From contig JAEZKW010000382.1 of NCBI GenBank assembly GCA_023415375.1, forward strand, positions 1 to 12,851: a stretch of 12,851 nucleotides of DNA, written 5' to 3'. The number at the start of each line of letters is the position of its first letter. Position 1 is the stretch's first letter. The translations under genes were made by a program, and so were the position numbers. Shown here piece by piece: positions 1-5,775 of the stretch. Below the pieces are notes generated by a model. That model saw only the letters and a list, made by a program, of their open reading frames with translations, was not told the DNA's origin and made no database searches. The DNA comes from Bacillota bacterium. GTDB taxonomy: Bacteria > Bacillota > UBA4882 > UBA8346.

Positions 1-708
1 GGTAATTATTCATGGAATACAAATGATATAGGGTTAGCGGCCCTTTATAAAATCAATCCCAAAGAAAGAGCCGCTCTTTACCTGGGCCTGGCAGCCGATG
101 ATGTATCGGGAAAAGGAGCATCGAAAAGTCCGTCCGAACCCAAAGCCCCTGAAGCACGCCTAATCGCCGGCATGGAATGGAATTTATCCCGGATTGAGCC
201 TGGCCTTTCTTTGATGATTGAAGCCGGAATCAATCCAAATGGTTTCAGCAGTCAATCCGATGATCATGGCCGATTCGATACCCGGCTGGGTCTCTCTCTA
301 AATTACAAGTTTCCTACAACCCAAACAAAAGAAAAACCCAATGATCGAGCTACCACTGAGCTATTGGCAAAACTGATCACGCTGGAAGCTCCCGATGAAC
401 CCTTTGAGGGGCAGGTAGCTGTTGCTGCAGTAGTCCTCAATCGGACCCGTAGTCAGGATTTCCCGGATTCAGTTTCCAAGGTCATTTACCAACCAGGCCA
501 ATTTGCTACTGCCCAAAGAGTAACCAGAGCAGTGCCAACCGAATCAACGCTAAAGGCAGCCAAAACTGCACTTCGGGGCAGCGATCCTTCTCATGGCGCC
601 CTATATTTTTATAATCCCTCCATCTGTTCGGCAAGAGCCCGGCAATATATTCAAAGATCCCATTTTCAAGTGACTGCCCGCATCGGCAATCATGTTTTTT
701 TTAAATAA
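1..708 (+). CDS. SleB-type cell wall hydrolase, 5'-truncated by window edge
   Basis: The frame is open from base 1 to TAA at 706-708 (235 residues), so the start lies upstream of the window. Window residues ~115-235 match the Hydrolase_2/SleB fold. The 'LEA...EPFEGQVAVAAVVLNR' signature carries the presumed catalytic Glu (window residue 129), followed by 'GQF', 'HGALYFYNP' and a terminal 'IGNHVFF', all typical of spore-cortex or peptidoglycan lytic enzymes. Residues 1-105 are different: runs of alternating polar and apolar residues (for example 'RLIAGMEWNL', 'LSLMIEAGIN', 'TRLGLSLNYKF') separated by turns, as in beta-barrel or beta-sandwich proteins, then a short Lys/Pro linker. The usual SleB partner is a PG-binding or LysM domain. 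The hydrolase assignment is firm; the nature of the N-terminal part is inference. No clear terminator follows. Confidence 0.85.
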   Translation, partial: GNYSWNTNDIGLAALYKINPKERAALYLGLAADDVSGKGASKSPSEPKAPEARLIAGMEWNLSRIEPGLSLMIEAGINPNGFSSQSDDHGRFDTRLGLSLNYKFPTTQTKEKPNDRATTELLAKLITLEAPDEPFEGQVAVAAVVLNRTRSQDFPDSVSKVIYQPGQFATAQRVTRAVPTESTLKAAKTALRGSDPSHGALYFYNPSICSARARQYIQRSHFQVTARIGNHVFFK

Positions 709-817
709 AGAACTTGGGTAATATAATATTTTCTTACAGTGATGTTCGAAAATTGAATTTTAATTCTTTACAAGTACGTTAAATTTCAGCTGTTTTTTCG
801 TTCCCTGTCTGCAAAAA

Positions 818-939
818 GAGAGGCTGTCGCAAAATGAAAAATATCGATAGAGATATGCAATATATAAGTGTTCGCGGTATCCATCGGGGCAATATATTGC
901 ATGTCTCATTGATTTAAAATACTTTTGCAACAGCCCTTT
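818..939. repeat. MITE-like long imperfect hairpin
   Basis: The outer arms are GGCTGTCGCAAAA (822-834) and TTTTGCAACAGCC (923-935), complementary at 12 of 13 positions. The inner arms 850-865 and 892-907 pair over 16 bp with one G·T wobble, and 843-848 pairs with 908-913 around a bulge. Nearly the whole ~114 bp therefore folds on itself around a ~26 nt loop. The GGCTGTTGCAAAA-type ends resemble terminal inverted repeats of several IS families, so a non-autonomous element (MITE) is likely. No transposase is encoded and no convincing target-site duplication is visible. It could also act as a transcript-stabilising or terminating structure after the hydrolase gene. Confidence 0.6.
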
Positions 940-958
940 CTCAACCTTTATTGGGCAA

Positions 959-1022
959 ATTGTAACGAGGGGGTTTTCAACTTATCTTGCCGCCTTCTTA
1001 TTCTTTAATAATCCGTTACAAT
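959..1022. repeat. 9-bp perfect inverted repeat with 46-nt spacer
   Basis: ATTGTAACG (959-967) and CGTTACAAT (1014-1022) are perfect inverted copies. The right arm ends five bases before the duplicated gene fragment that begins at 1027, so it may mark an insertion or recombination boundary. No protein is encoded inside. The function is unknown. Confidence 0.4.
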
Positions 1023-1026
1023 CATT

Positions 1027-1135
1027 TTCCTTCATTGCAACGTCTGATGCTGTTCCCCCATCACCCGGACAAACTCTAACAGTTCTTCCTTGGTTAGTCT
1101 CAAAATTCCAGGATTTGTTGAATAAAAATTAAATC
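1027..1135 (-). pseudogene. Truncated duplicate of the 3' end of the 66-aa small-protein gene
   Basis: This segment aligns with 3355-3463 without gaps for ~100 bp and with roughly 90% identity, then slips by one base. On the minus strand it encodes the last ~31 residues of the small protein ('STNPGIL', 'LTKEELLE', 'VRVMGEQHQTLQ') and the same stop (TGA, 1032-1034). Substitutions include G to R and H to Q. Reading upstream there is no start codon before a stop at about 1153, and the N-terminal half is absent. It is therefore a 5'-deleted copy. Its presence shows that the small gene has been duplicated in this genome. Confidence 0.8.
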
Positions 1136-1165
1136 TGACATTCCGGATATTTCATATTTCATTCT

Positions 1166-1194
1166 GGAAACCGATTCTCTCATTTCATCGGTCA
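1166..1194 (-). terminator. Weak stem-loop downstream of the esterase gene
   Basis: ACCGAT (1170-1175) and ATCGGT (1187-1192) form a 6-bp stem with an 11-nt loop just past the esterase stop on the minus strand, followed by only TTTCC. The short stem and poor T-tract make it a weak candidate terminator. Confidence 0.3.
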
Positions 1195-1198
1195 CTGG

Positions 1199-2134
1199 TT
1201 AACCAATCTTGTTTTTAATATACGTAAATATTTCCTCCAGAGCAGTTTTCGCCTCAGGTAGTAAGTTAGCATTCATATGGAATATATGCCACATTCTATC
1301 CCATATTTTAAGATTCACTTCTATGCCTGACTCACTTGCTTTCTCCGCAAGTCTAACCGCATCACTTAAGAATACATCATAATCACTAGCATGAATCAAT
1401 ATTGGCGGAAGGCCCTGCAGGTCACCAAATAAAGGTGATAAAACCGGCAGCATTGGATCGTTATCTCCGATATAATTCTTTATGATACAAAGCGGGTCCA
1501 AGTATTGAAATGGATCTACATCCTTCCTTGTTACAAACGACTCACCAGTCCCCGCTAAGTCCACCATAGGAGAAATGAAAGCCATTGCCGCTGGCATGGA
1601 CACTTTATCATCTCTTAAAGACATCAATGCAGCAAGACAAAGACCGCAGCCTGAAGAATCCGCCACAAAGATCATATTTCGAGATAAATGACCCTTACTA
1701 AGCAGCCACCTGTATGCTGTGATAACGTCCTCTATTGCTGCAGGAAAAGGATTTTCCGGTGCCAACCGGTAATCAACTAATAAGGTTTTTAGGCCTGTTC
1801 CTGCTGCGATCTTAGCCACAAAGCCGCGGTTCGTATTGACAATTCCGAGGCAATATCCACCACCATGCAAATATATAACAATCTTATCAGACGGGGCACC
1901 CTCGGGCTCAATCAACTCAGCCTTAACTCCCCCTGCCGATACAGATTGAACTTTGATATTTTGTGGAATGTCAGCCTTTTTATTGAGGCGTTCAAGATCT
2001 GTCCTAATTTCAACGAATGACTTATTCCAGTTAACTGTTTTTCGAATCAGAAAACGCAATATTGAACTTCTGAAGCTTGCCATTGAAAACACCCTTTCAT
2101 CTAAAATATTCTTAACCGAAGCATCATGATTCAT
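1199..2134 (-). CDS. Alpha/beta hydrolase, HSL (family IV) esterase/lipase
   Basis: A 311-residue cytoplasmic carboxylester hydrolase of the hormone-sensitive-lipase family. Visible family features: oxyanion-hole HGGG (residues 90-93), 'DYRLAPENPFPAA' (121-133), nucleophile-elbow Ser160 in A-D-S-S-G (the usual form is GDSAG), probable acid Asp253 in 'DYDVFLSDA', and His283 in 'MWHIF'. The catalytic triad is complete; the physiological ester is unknown. The start is uncertain: ATG at 2134 has no ribosome site, whereas Met18 (ATG at 2083, giving 'MASFRSSILRF') is preceded by AAAGGGTG at good spacing and is the start I prefer. The AraC-type gene lies 101 bp upstream in the same direction and may control it or be co-transcribed with it. 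Confidence 0.88.
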   Translation of the reverse strand: MNHDASVKNILDERVFSMASFRSSILRFLIRKTVNWNKSFVEIRTDLERLNKKADIPQNIKVQSVSAGGVKAELIEPEGAPSDKIVIYLHGGGYCLGIVNTNRGFVAKIAAGTGLKTLLVDYRLAPENPFPAAIEDVITAYRWLLSKGHLSRNMIFVADSSGCGLCLAALMSLRDDKVSMPAAMAFISPMVDLAGTGESFVTRKDVDPFQYLDPLCIIKNYIGDNDPMLPVLSPLFGDLQGLPPILIHASDYDVFLSDAVRLAEKASESGIEVNLKIWDRMWHIFHMNANLLPEAKTALEEIFTYIKNKIG

Positions 2135-2235
2135 TGCTTATAATTTTAGGTTAGTAAAGTGGGCTTTTCATGACATTTCTTGCTATAATCAATTCAATGC
2201 TATAGAAATTTATAGAACGATTATTTTTTCCTTAA

Positions 2236-3102
2236 TTATTGAGGTGATTTTACAGGAACCAGAATATCCACGATTTGAGTTTCCTCATAATCCTTGTTAT
2301 AAATTGAAATCATCCCTACCCCATTTGGGTTTAGCTCGATTTCCCTCATTGCAATCCAACGAAACAAATCTTTTTCGAAATTCGAACGAATTTCAATTAT
2401 ATCTCCTTGGTAGACAAAACCTGCATACCATCCACCCGGCAATTCATGCTGTTCGAAAACATGGACCGCGTCTTTTTGAAGAACTCTTTTCCCTGAGAAA
2501 ACGGTATACTTACTTCCTCCGTCGCCATGACAGCTAACGGCACTATAAAATTTTTCATGATCGAAACCGGATAAGTTATGAGATAAAGTCAGATATTTAT
2601 CACTTTCTTTTTTTAAAACGGATCCATAATTTGAGTCATTGATGTCCACGTCGATTGTAACTCCAGCCAATTGTAAGGGTTCGAGATAGGAGTAAACAGC
2701 TTTTAAAATCACTCCACCCATGTAATTCATAATTTCGCGCGGTATAATCTCCGCCTTATCAACAGTTTTTAATTTCGGTTTATTGATGCGATAATCTCTT
2801 GGGGAAATCTCGAACTGCTTTTTAAATGCCCGGCTAAAGACCTCCGGATATTGGAATCCCAAACTCATAGCCACATCAATAATTGAATCATTTGTGGAGT
2901 TAAGCTTATGAATAGCGGCTGTCAGTTTACGGCCGAGAATATATTGCTTAAAATTTTTTCCCACAATAGCATTGAAGAGTCTATCAAAATGATATTCTGA
3001 GATGTTAAATTTCCCTGAAATGCTTGTTAATGTGATATTCTCCTGAATATTTTCCTCGATATAGTCAATGACACGCATCATGAAATTAACATATAAATTC
3101 AT
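2236..3102 (-). CDS. AraC-family transcriptional regulator with GyrI-like effector domain
   Basis: A 288-residue DNA-binding regulator. The N-terminal AraC/XylS domain (residues ~7-106) has two helix-turn-helix units, around 25-48 ('LTSISGKFNISEYHFDRLF') and 74-105 ('DVAMSLGFQYPEVFSRAFKK' followed by 'ISPRDYR'). Residues ~125-285 resemble the GyrI-like or AraC effector-binding fold that often binds small hydrophobic or cationic ligands. The reading frame can be extended to a TTG at 3123, but ATG at 3102 is preceded by AAAGGGG at good spacing, so I chose it. The esterase follows on the same strand, so control of a detoxification or lipid-ester function is plausible but unproven. The ligand cannot be read from sequence. 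Confidence 0.88.
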   Translation of the reverse strand: MNLYVNFMMRVIDYIEENIQENITLTSISGKFNISEYHFDRLFNAIVGKNFKQYILGRKLTAAIHKLNSTNDSIIDVAMSLGFQYPEVFSRAFKKQFEISPRDYRINKPKLKTVDKAEIIPREIMNYMGGVILKAVYSYLEPLQLAGVTIDVDINDSNYGSVLKKESDKYLTLSHNLSGFDHEKFYSAVSCHGDGGSKYTVFSGKRVLQKDAVHVFEQHELPGGWYAGFVYQGDIIEIRSNFEKDLFRWIAMREIELNPNGVGMISIYNKDYEETQIVDILVPVKSPQ

Positions 3103-3227
3103 ACGATACCCCTTTTTGCCCAAAAGTTATTAGAGACTTTATAAGTAATCTAGCCTAGTAGAATCCATGGCCTTCAAAAACCGCTATTCATTAGAAGAAT
3201 TTAACTTCATTACTCCTTTTTCCATAT

Positions 3228-3261
3228 AAAAAAAGACCGCCTCTTCCAAGACGGCCTCTTT
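3228..3261 (-). terminator. Rho-independent terminator of the 66-aa small-protein gene
   Basis: Read on the minus strand, AAAGAGGCCGTCTT pairs with GAGGCGGTCTTTTT across a GGAA tetraloop (14-bp stem including G·U pairs) and runs into seven Ts. The wobble pairs work only in minus-strand RNA, which fixes the orientation. On the plus strand the arms look like a direct repeat (3234-3249 and 3249-3265). Confidence 0.75.
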
Positions 3262-3359
3262 CCAAACCTTGACTCCAGGCAACATACAATAAGGTTGGCT
3301 TTTAATGTATTCTGCAGCCCTATTTACCCTTCATTTCATTTGGTTTCCATTATATTCCT

Positions 3360-3560
3360 TCATTGCAACGTCTGATGATGTTCCCCCATCACCCGGACAA
3401 ACTCCAAAAGTTCTTCCTTGGTTAGTCCCAAAATTCCAGGATTTGTCGAATAGAAATAAATCTGATCATTTGCTTTGGAATAAAATACAACCCAATCGGT
3501 AATTGTTGCAATTGCCACTACATCTTTCGGCACTCCATTCTCCAAAGTCCAGCCCATCAT
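3360..3560 (-). CDS. Unrecognised 66-aa small protein
   Basis: I do not recognise this family. The ATG at 3560 is preceded by a strong AAGGGG ribosome site; a GTG two codons upstream (3566) overlaps that site and is unlikely. The protein has a hydrophobic beta-like core ('VVAIATITDWVVFYSK', then 'QIYFYSTN') followed by a predicted amphipathic helix ('LTKEELLEFVRVMGEHHQ'), consistent with a small soluble alpha/beta domain. There is no signal peptide and no Cys. The gene ends in its own terminator. A 5'-deleted paralogue lies at 1027-1135, and a decayed gene on the same strand ends 12 bases upstream, suggesting a former two-gene unit. The coding call rests on the ribosome site, the terminator and the duplicate that keeps the same frame. 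Confidence 0.7.
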   Translation of the reverse strand: MMGWTLENGVPKDVVAIATITDWVVFYSKANDQIYFYSTNPGILGLTKEELLEFVRVMGEHHQTLQ

Positions 3561-3572
3561 AAACACCCCTTT

Positions 3573-3883
3573 TTATTTAGTGTCTAATTCCGGTGACCAA
3601 ATTCTTTGAATCCTGAAACCATGACCCTCCTTATAATAATAACCGGTTTCCCTGCCTGTGAATAAAACATTCACTTTTGGTAAACCGGCTTTACTATACT
3701 GCTTCAACAATTCTATTAAAGTATTCTATCTAAAAACTAAAAGACCTGCCAGGAAAGAACTGTTAATATAAATTTCACCCAACTAAATTTCCTAACCCGA
3801 TATTCATCAAATGGTGGGTACTTGATCTCCCCCAATTGGATGTTTTCATTTCTCCAATAGTTGTTATAATTGGATTCAATTAT
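3573..3883 (-). pseudogene. Decayed small gene of unknown family upstream of the 66-aa gene
   Basis: Minus-strand translation gives protein-like pieces in two frames. From 3883 to 3770 it reads 'NENIQLGEIKYPPFDEYRV' followed by 'KFSWVKF'; a one-base loss near 3770 then leads to 'YINSSFLAGLLVFR'. An in-frame TAG follows (3726-3728). After it comes 'NTLIELLKQYSKAGLPKV', then 'FTGRETGYYYKEGHGFRIQR' and 'IWSPELDTK', with TAA at 3573-3575. The last ~50 codons are open but lack an ATG or a ribosome site. Together they fit a ~105-residue ancestral protein broken by a frameshift and a stop. The stop lies 12 bases before the 66-aa gene on the same strand. I cannot name the family. An alternative is that only the 3' part is used, from a rare start. 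Confidence 0.5.
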
Positions 3884-3910
3884 TTATAGACTGCTCATCC
3901 ATCATCCAAT
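3832..3910 (+). promoter_or_regulatory. Candidate azlCD promoter with repeated TCCAAT/ATTGGA operator-like motifs
   Basis: TATAAT (3865-3870) lies 61 bases before azlC, with a weak -35-like TTTTCA at 3843-3848. The inverted pair TCCAAT (3853-3858) and ATTGGA (3869-3874) brackets the -10. Further copies occur in CCAATTGGAT (3833-3841 region) and TCCAAT (3905-3910). Repeated short dyads over a promoter suggest a dimeric regulator. In Bacillus subtilis the azl operon is repressed by the Lrp-type AzlB, but no such gene is seen here. Part of this region overlaps the decayed gene on the other strand, so some of the motifs may be leftovers of coding sequence. Confidence 0.35.
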
Positions 3911-3930
3911 TTAAATCGAAAGGACACCTC

Positions 3931-4692
3931 ATGGTTACAATTCACAAACAAAAATTATCTAAAGAGCAAGCCGTGCCCTTTATGAAAGGGTTTATTGACG
4001 CTCTGCCTTTAGGAATCAGTGTATTCATATATGGAATTGTCTTTGGCGTTCTATCGCAGAAAGCAGGGATTTCTTTCTTTGCAACCCTATGTATGTCTTG
4101 TTTCGTATTCGCCGGTGCTTCCCAGATGACAGCAGTTCAGATGCTCAGCCAAGGTGGCAATCCGTTTACTATCATCATTACCGTGTTCATCATCAACTTA
4201 CGCCATTTCTTGATGGCTGCCTCTCTGGCGCCTTCTCTCAAAAAAGAGCCGGTCGGATTGAAATTAACCAGTGCCTATTTTTTAACCGATGAAAGTTATG
4301 CGGCAACTTATTCGTATTTTCAGGATAATTCGCGCACACACGCGCCTTCCGCTTTATTTTTCTTAGGCTCGGGCCTCAATATCTACCTGTTTTGGTTTGC
4401 TGCAACAATGACCGGTTTTTTATTTGGAAATGTTCTGCCGGGTCAAGTAAAATACGTCCTTGATTTTGCTTTCGCTGCGGCTTTTATCGGAATGCTCATC
4501 CCATTAATTTTAGATTTTCCAACGATTGTGGCAGTAGCTGTTTCAGCGACCATTTCAATTTGGGGCTATTTAAACCTACCGGGTAAATGGTACATTATCA
4601 TTGCCGTCTTTATTGCCAGTTTCTCAGGATACCTGGCCGATTTACTCAAAAAGTATTTAATAACCCTGAAAGAGCGGAGGAATAACCAATGA
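3931..4692 (+). CDS. azlC: AzlC family branched-chain amino-acid exporter, large subunit
   Basis: A 253-residue integral membrane permease. AzlC and AzlD together form an exporter of branched-chain amino acids or analogues (BrnFE-like). The AzlC pattern is clear: 'LPLGISVFIYGIVFGVLSQ' (26-43), 'FVFAGASQMTAVQML' (58-72), 'INLRHFLMAASLAP' (88-101) and 'FLTDESYA' (117-124), with about seven hydrophobic segments ending near residue 240. The length is normal for the family. ATG at 3931 follows AAAGGA at suitable spacing. The 3' end overlaps azlD by four bases (ATGA), so the subunits are translationally coupled and probably made in fixed ratio. The substrate is inferred from the family. Confidence 0.93.
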   Translation: MVTIHKQKLSKEQAVPFMKGFIDALPLGISVFIYGIVFGVLSQKAGISFFATLCMSCFVFAGASQMTAVQMLSQGGNPFTIIITVFIINLRHFLMAASLAPSLKKEPVGLKLTSAYFLTDESYAATYSYFQDNSRTHAPSALFFLGSGLNIYLFWFAATMTGFLFGNVLPGQVKYVLDFAFAAAFIGMLIPLILDFPTIVAVAVSATISIWGYLNLPGKWYIIIAVFIASFSGYLADLLKKYLITLKERRNNQ

Positions 4693-5009
4693 ATCATCAA
4701 AATATTCCCTTGATAATAATCGGGGCAGCTTTGGCAACCTATTGCACTCGTTTTCCATTATTACTCTATTCCGGGCCTAAACATATTCCAGCAGGGCTTG
4801 CGAAATACCTGAGTTTCATAGCCCCGACAGTGTTAACAGCATTGATTGTCCCAATGGTTTTTATCAGACAAGGCACCATCGATTTTAAAATCACCAACGA
4901 TTACTTTTTAGCGGCAATCGTATCGGGCCTTACAGCTTACTTTTTTAAAAACACCTTTCTGGCTGTTATTACAGGTATTTTAACGGTTGGTTTATTCGTC
5001 TATCTATGA
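4689..5009 (+). CDS. azlD: AzlD family branched-chain amino-acid exporter, small subunit
   Basis: A 106-residue membrane protein of the AzlD/BrnE type with about four hydrophobic segments: 'IPLIIIGAALATYCTRFPLL', a segment beginning 'YLSFIAPTVLTALIVPMVF', 'DYFLAAIVSGLTAYFF' and the C-terminal 'TFLAVITGILTVGLFVYL'. The 'TYCTRFPLL' stretch near the N-terminus is characteristic of the family. It starts inside the azlC stop (ATGA, 4689-4692), with a GGAGG ribosome site at 4676-4682 inside azlC. It is the obligate partner of AzlC. No hairpin follows directly; the next plausible terminator on this strand is at 5485-5514. Confidence 0.92.
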   Translation: MNHQNIPLIIIGAALATYCTRFPLLLYSGPKHIPAGLAKYLSFIAPTVLTALIVPMVFIRQGTIDFKITNDYFLAAIVSGLTAYFFKNTFLAVITGILTVGLFVYL

Positions 5010-5051
5010 TAAATCAATATAATCCTGTTCCGATGCGTGCGTCTACTATTT

Positions 5052-5343
5052 TCATTTTTCCCGCATCCAAACCAACATCTCTCAAGGCTCACGGTTATTC
5101 CACAGACAATAGGGTATTGCCTGAATCGTAGTTTGGGTCTCATGCTGCTTTTTTTCTTGATCCAACTCATCCTCCCCATTTGAATTAACAATTCTCCATG
5201 CTGCACCGCGGATGACCACAATACCGCCTAATAAATCCGGTTTTAACTCGGTTACAAATTCTGTACCATTTGTAATAGATATTTCTTGAAGTCCGGACCG
5301 TTATCGATCATTGTCAAGGATTGCAGATAATAAAAACTGAGAA
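5052..5343 (-). pseudogene. 3' remnant of a GH127 (beta-L-arabinofuranosidase) gene
   Basis: On the minus strand, 5325-5085 reads through 'TEFVTELKPDLLGGIVVIRG', an acidic linker and 'AIPYCLWNNREP'. This matches the C-terminal end of DUF1680/GH127 enzymes, whose family signature is close to 'IPYYAWxNRxPGEMxVW'. The next codon is TGA (5082-5084) where the family has Gly, consistent with GGA to TGA, followed by 'EMLVWMREK' and the natural TGA (5052-5054). Upstream, 'DNGPDFKK' (the family's 'DNGP' region) lies in a different frame, offset by one lost base. The catalytic domain (normally ~400 residues or more upstream) is missing. It is a genuine remnant, convergent with azlD, and shows that a plant-glycan gene was lost here. 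Confidence 0.72.
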
Positions 5344-5383
5344 AAACAATATAGGCATAAAGGCTAGAGATGGGCATGTCTGC

Positions 5384-5476
5384 ATGAGACATCAAACAAT
5401 GACAGATTTTATTCCCTGTTGCCAGTGTGATATGTGTGGTTTTATATGGCCAAGGGAGCCGGATTATCTAGTTTAA
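5384..5476 (+). CDS. Possible 30-aa Cys-rich mini-protein (IPCCQC)
   Basis: ATG at 5384 opens a 30-codon frame ending TAA at 5474-5476. The peptide contains 'DFIPCCQCDMCGFIWPREP', with four Cys in a C-C-x-C-x-x-C arrangement that could bind metal. The stop is eight bases before the terminator stem at 5485, which supports a real gene. The ribosome site is poor (GAGATGGG about 10 bases upstream), and the frame stays open further upstream with no start codon, so this may instead be the tail of a broken gene. The family is not recognised. Confidence 0.3.
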   Translation: MRHQTMTDFIPCCQCDMCGFIWPREPDYLV

Positions 5477-5484
5477 TCATTAAT

Positions 5485-5515
5485 AAAAGGATACCTATTC
5501 GGGTACCCTTTTTAT
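5485..5515. terminator. Bidirectional hairpin terminator
   Basis: AAAAGGATACC (5485-5495) pairs with GGTACCCTTTT (5502-5512) with one imperfect position, which is A/C on the plus strand and G·U on the minus strand, then runs into TTTTTATTT. Both RNA orientations give a hairpin with a U-rich tail. It can end plus-strand transcripts from azlCD or the mini-ORF at 5384. Confidence 0.65.
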
Positions 5516-5598
5516 TTAGCGCCATGTGAGACTTCGGACAAGTCAGCACCAATATACAAACGCAAATGATTCAGATGACGGAAATCCATTGAAATAAA

Positions 5599-5629
5599 TT
5601 GACTTTGGTTTTAGGAGAGTCTATATAAT
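5599..5629 (+). promoter_or_regulatory. SigA-like promoter upstream of a ~120-nt transcript unit
   Basis: TTGACT (5599-5604), a 17-base spacer and TATATA (5622-5627, overlapping TATAAT at 5624-5629) form a good vegetative promoter. A terminator sits at 5718-5755, so a transcript of about 120 nt is predicted. The -10 overlaps the region between AGGAGAG (5613-5619) and ATG (5632). The signal is therefore either a promoter for a small RNA or a ribosome site for the mini-ORF, and probably not both. Confidence 0.4.
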
Positions 5630-5631
5630 TT

Positions 5632-5709
5632 ATGTGTAAAATAATACTTTGTTCATATGATAACGTTATTATTCCCTGTGAAATTTGCTGGATAAGGAAG
5701 ATGGAATAG
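5632..5709 (+). CDS. Possible 25-aa Cys-containing mini-protein (IPCEIC)
   Basis: ATG at 5632 opens a 25-codon frame (beginning 'MCKIILCSYD', then 'IIPCEICWIRKME') ending TAG at 5707-5709, nine bases before the terminator hairpin. AGGAGAG lies 12 bases upstream, slightly far for a ribosome site. It has four Cys and shares the IPCxxC core with the mini-ORF at 5384, which is also placed directly before a terminator. The family is not recognised. If the promoter at 5599-5629 is used, the transcript would start within or just before the ATG, and the product would more likely be a non-coding RNA or a leaderless message. Confidence 0.3.
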   Translation: MCKIILCSYDNVIIPCEICWIRKME

Positions 5710-5717
5710 AATCATTT

Positions 5718-5755
5718 AAAAAGGATGCCCTCAAATAAGAAAGGCATCCTTTTGC
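5718..5755. terminator. Bidirectional terminator shared by the mini-ORF and the YjcZ-like gene
   Basis: AAAAGGATGCC (5719-5729) and GGCATCCTTTT (5743-5753) form a perfect 11-bp stem with a 13-nt loop and T-rich ends on both strands. On the minus strand it lies 22 bases after the YjcZ-like stop; on the plus strand it lies nine bases after the 25-codon frame. Confidence 0.75.
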
Positions 5756-5775
5756 GGCTTTATTTAGATCAAAAA

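Noticed and set aside
818..1022. CRISPR array or riboswitch in the 709-1198 gap
   Set aside because: The repeats are inverted, not regularly spaced direct repeats, and no known riboswitch core is visible.
2244..2537. 97-codon plus-strand frame inside the AraC-type gene
   Set aside because: It lies antisense to a clearly coding domain and has no recognisable protein features.
3262..3298. CCAAACCTT/AAGGTTGG stem upstream of the 3228-3261 terminator
   Set aside because: Bulged 8-bp stem with a 20-nt loop and no T-tract; probably chance.
3305..3502. 65-codon plus-strand frame over the 66-aa gene
   Set aside because: The minus-strand gene has a ribosome site, a terminator and a frame-preserving duplicate; this frame has none.
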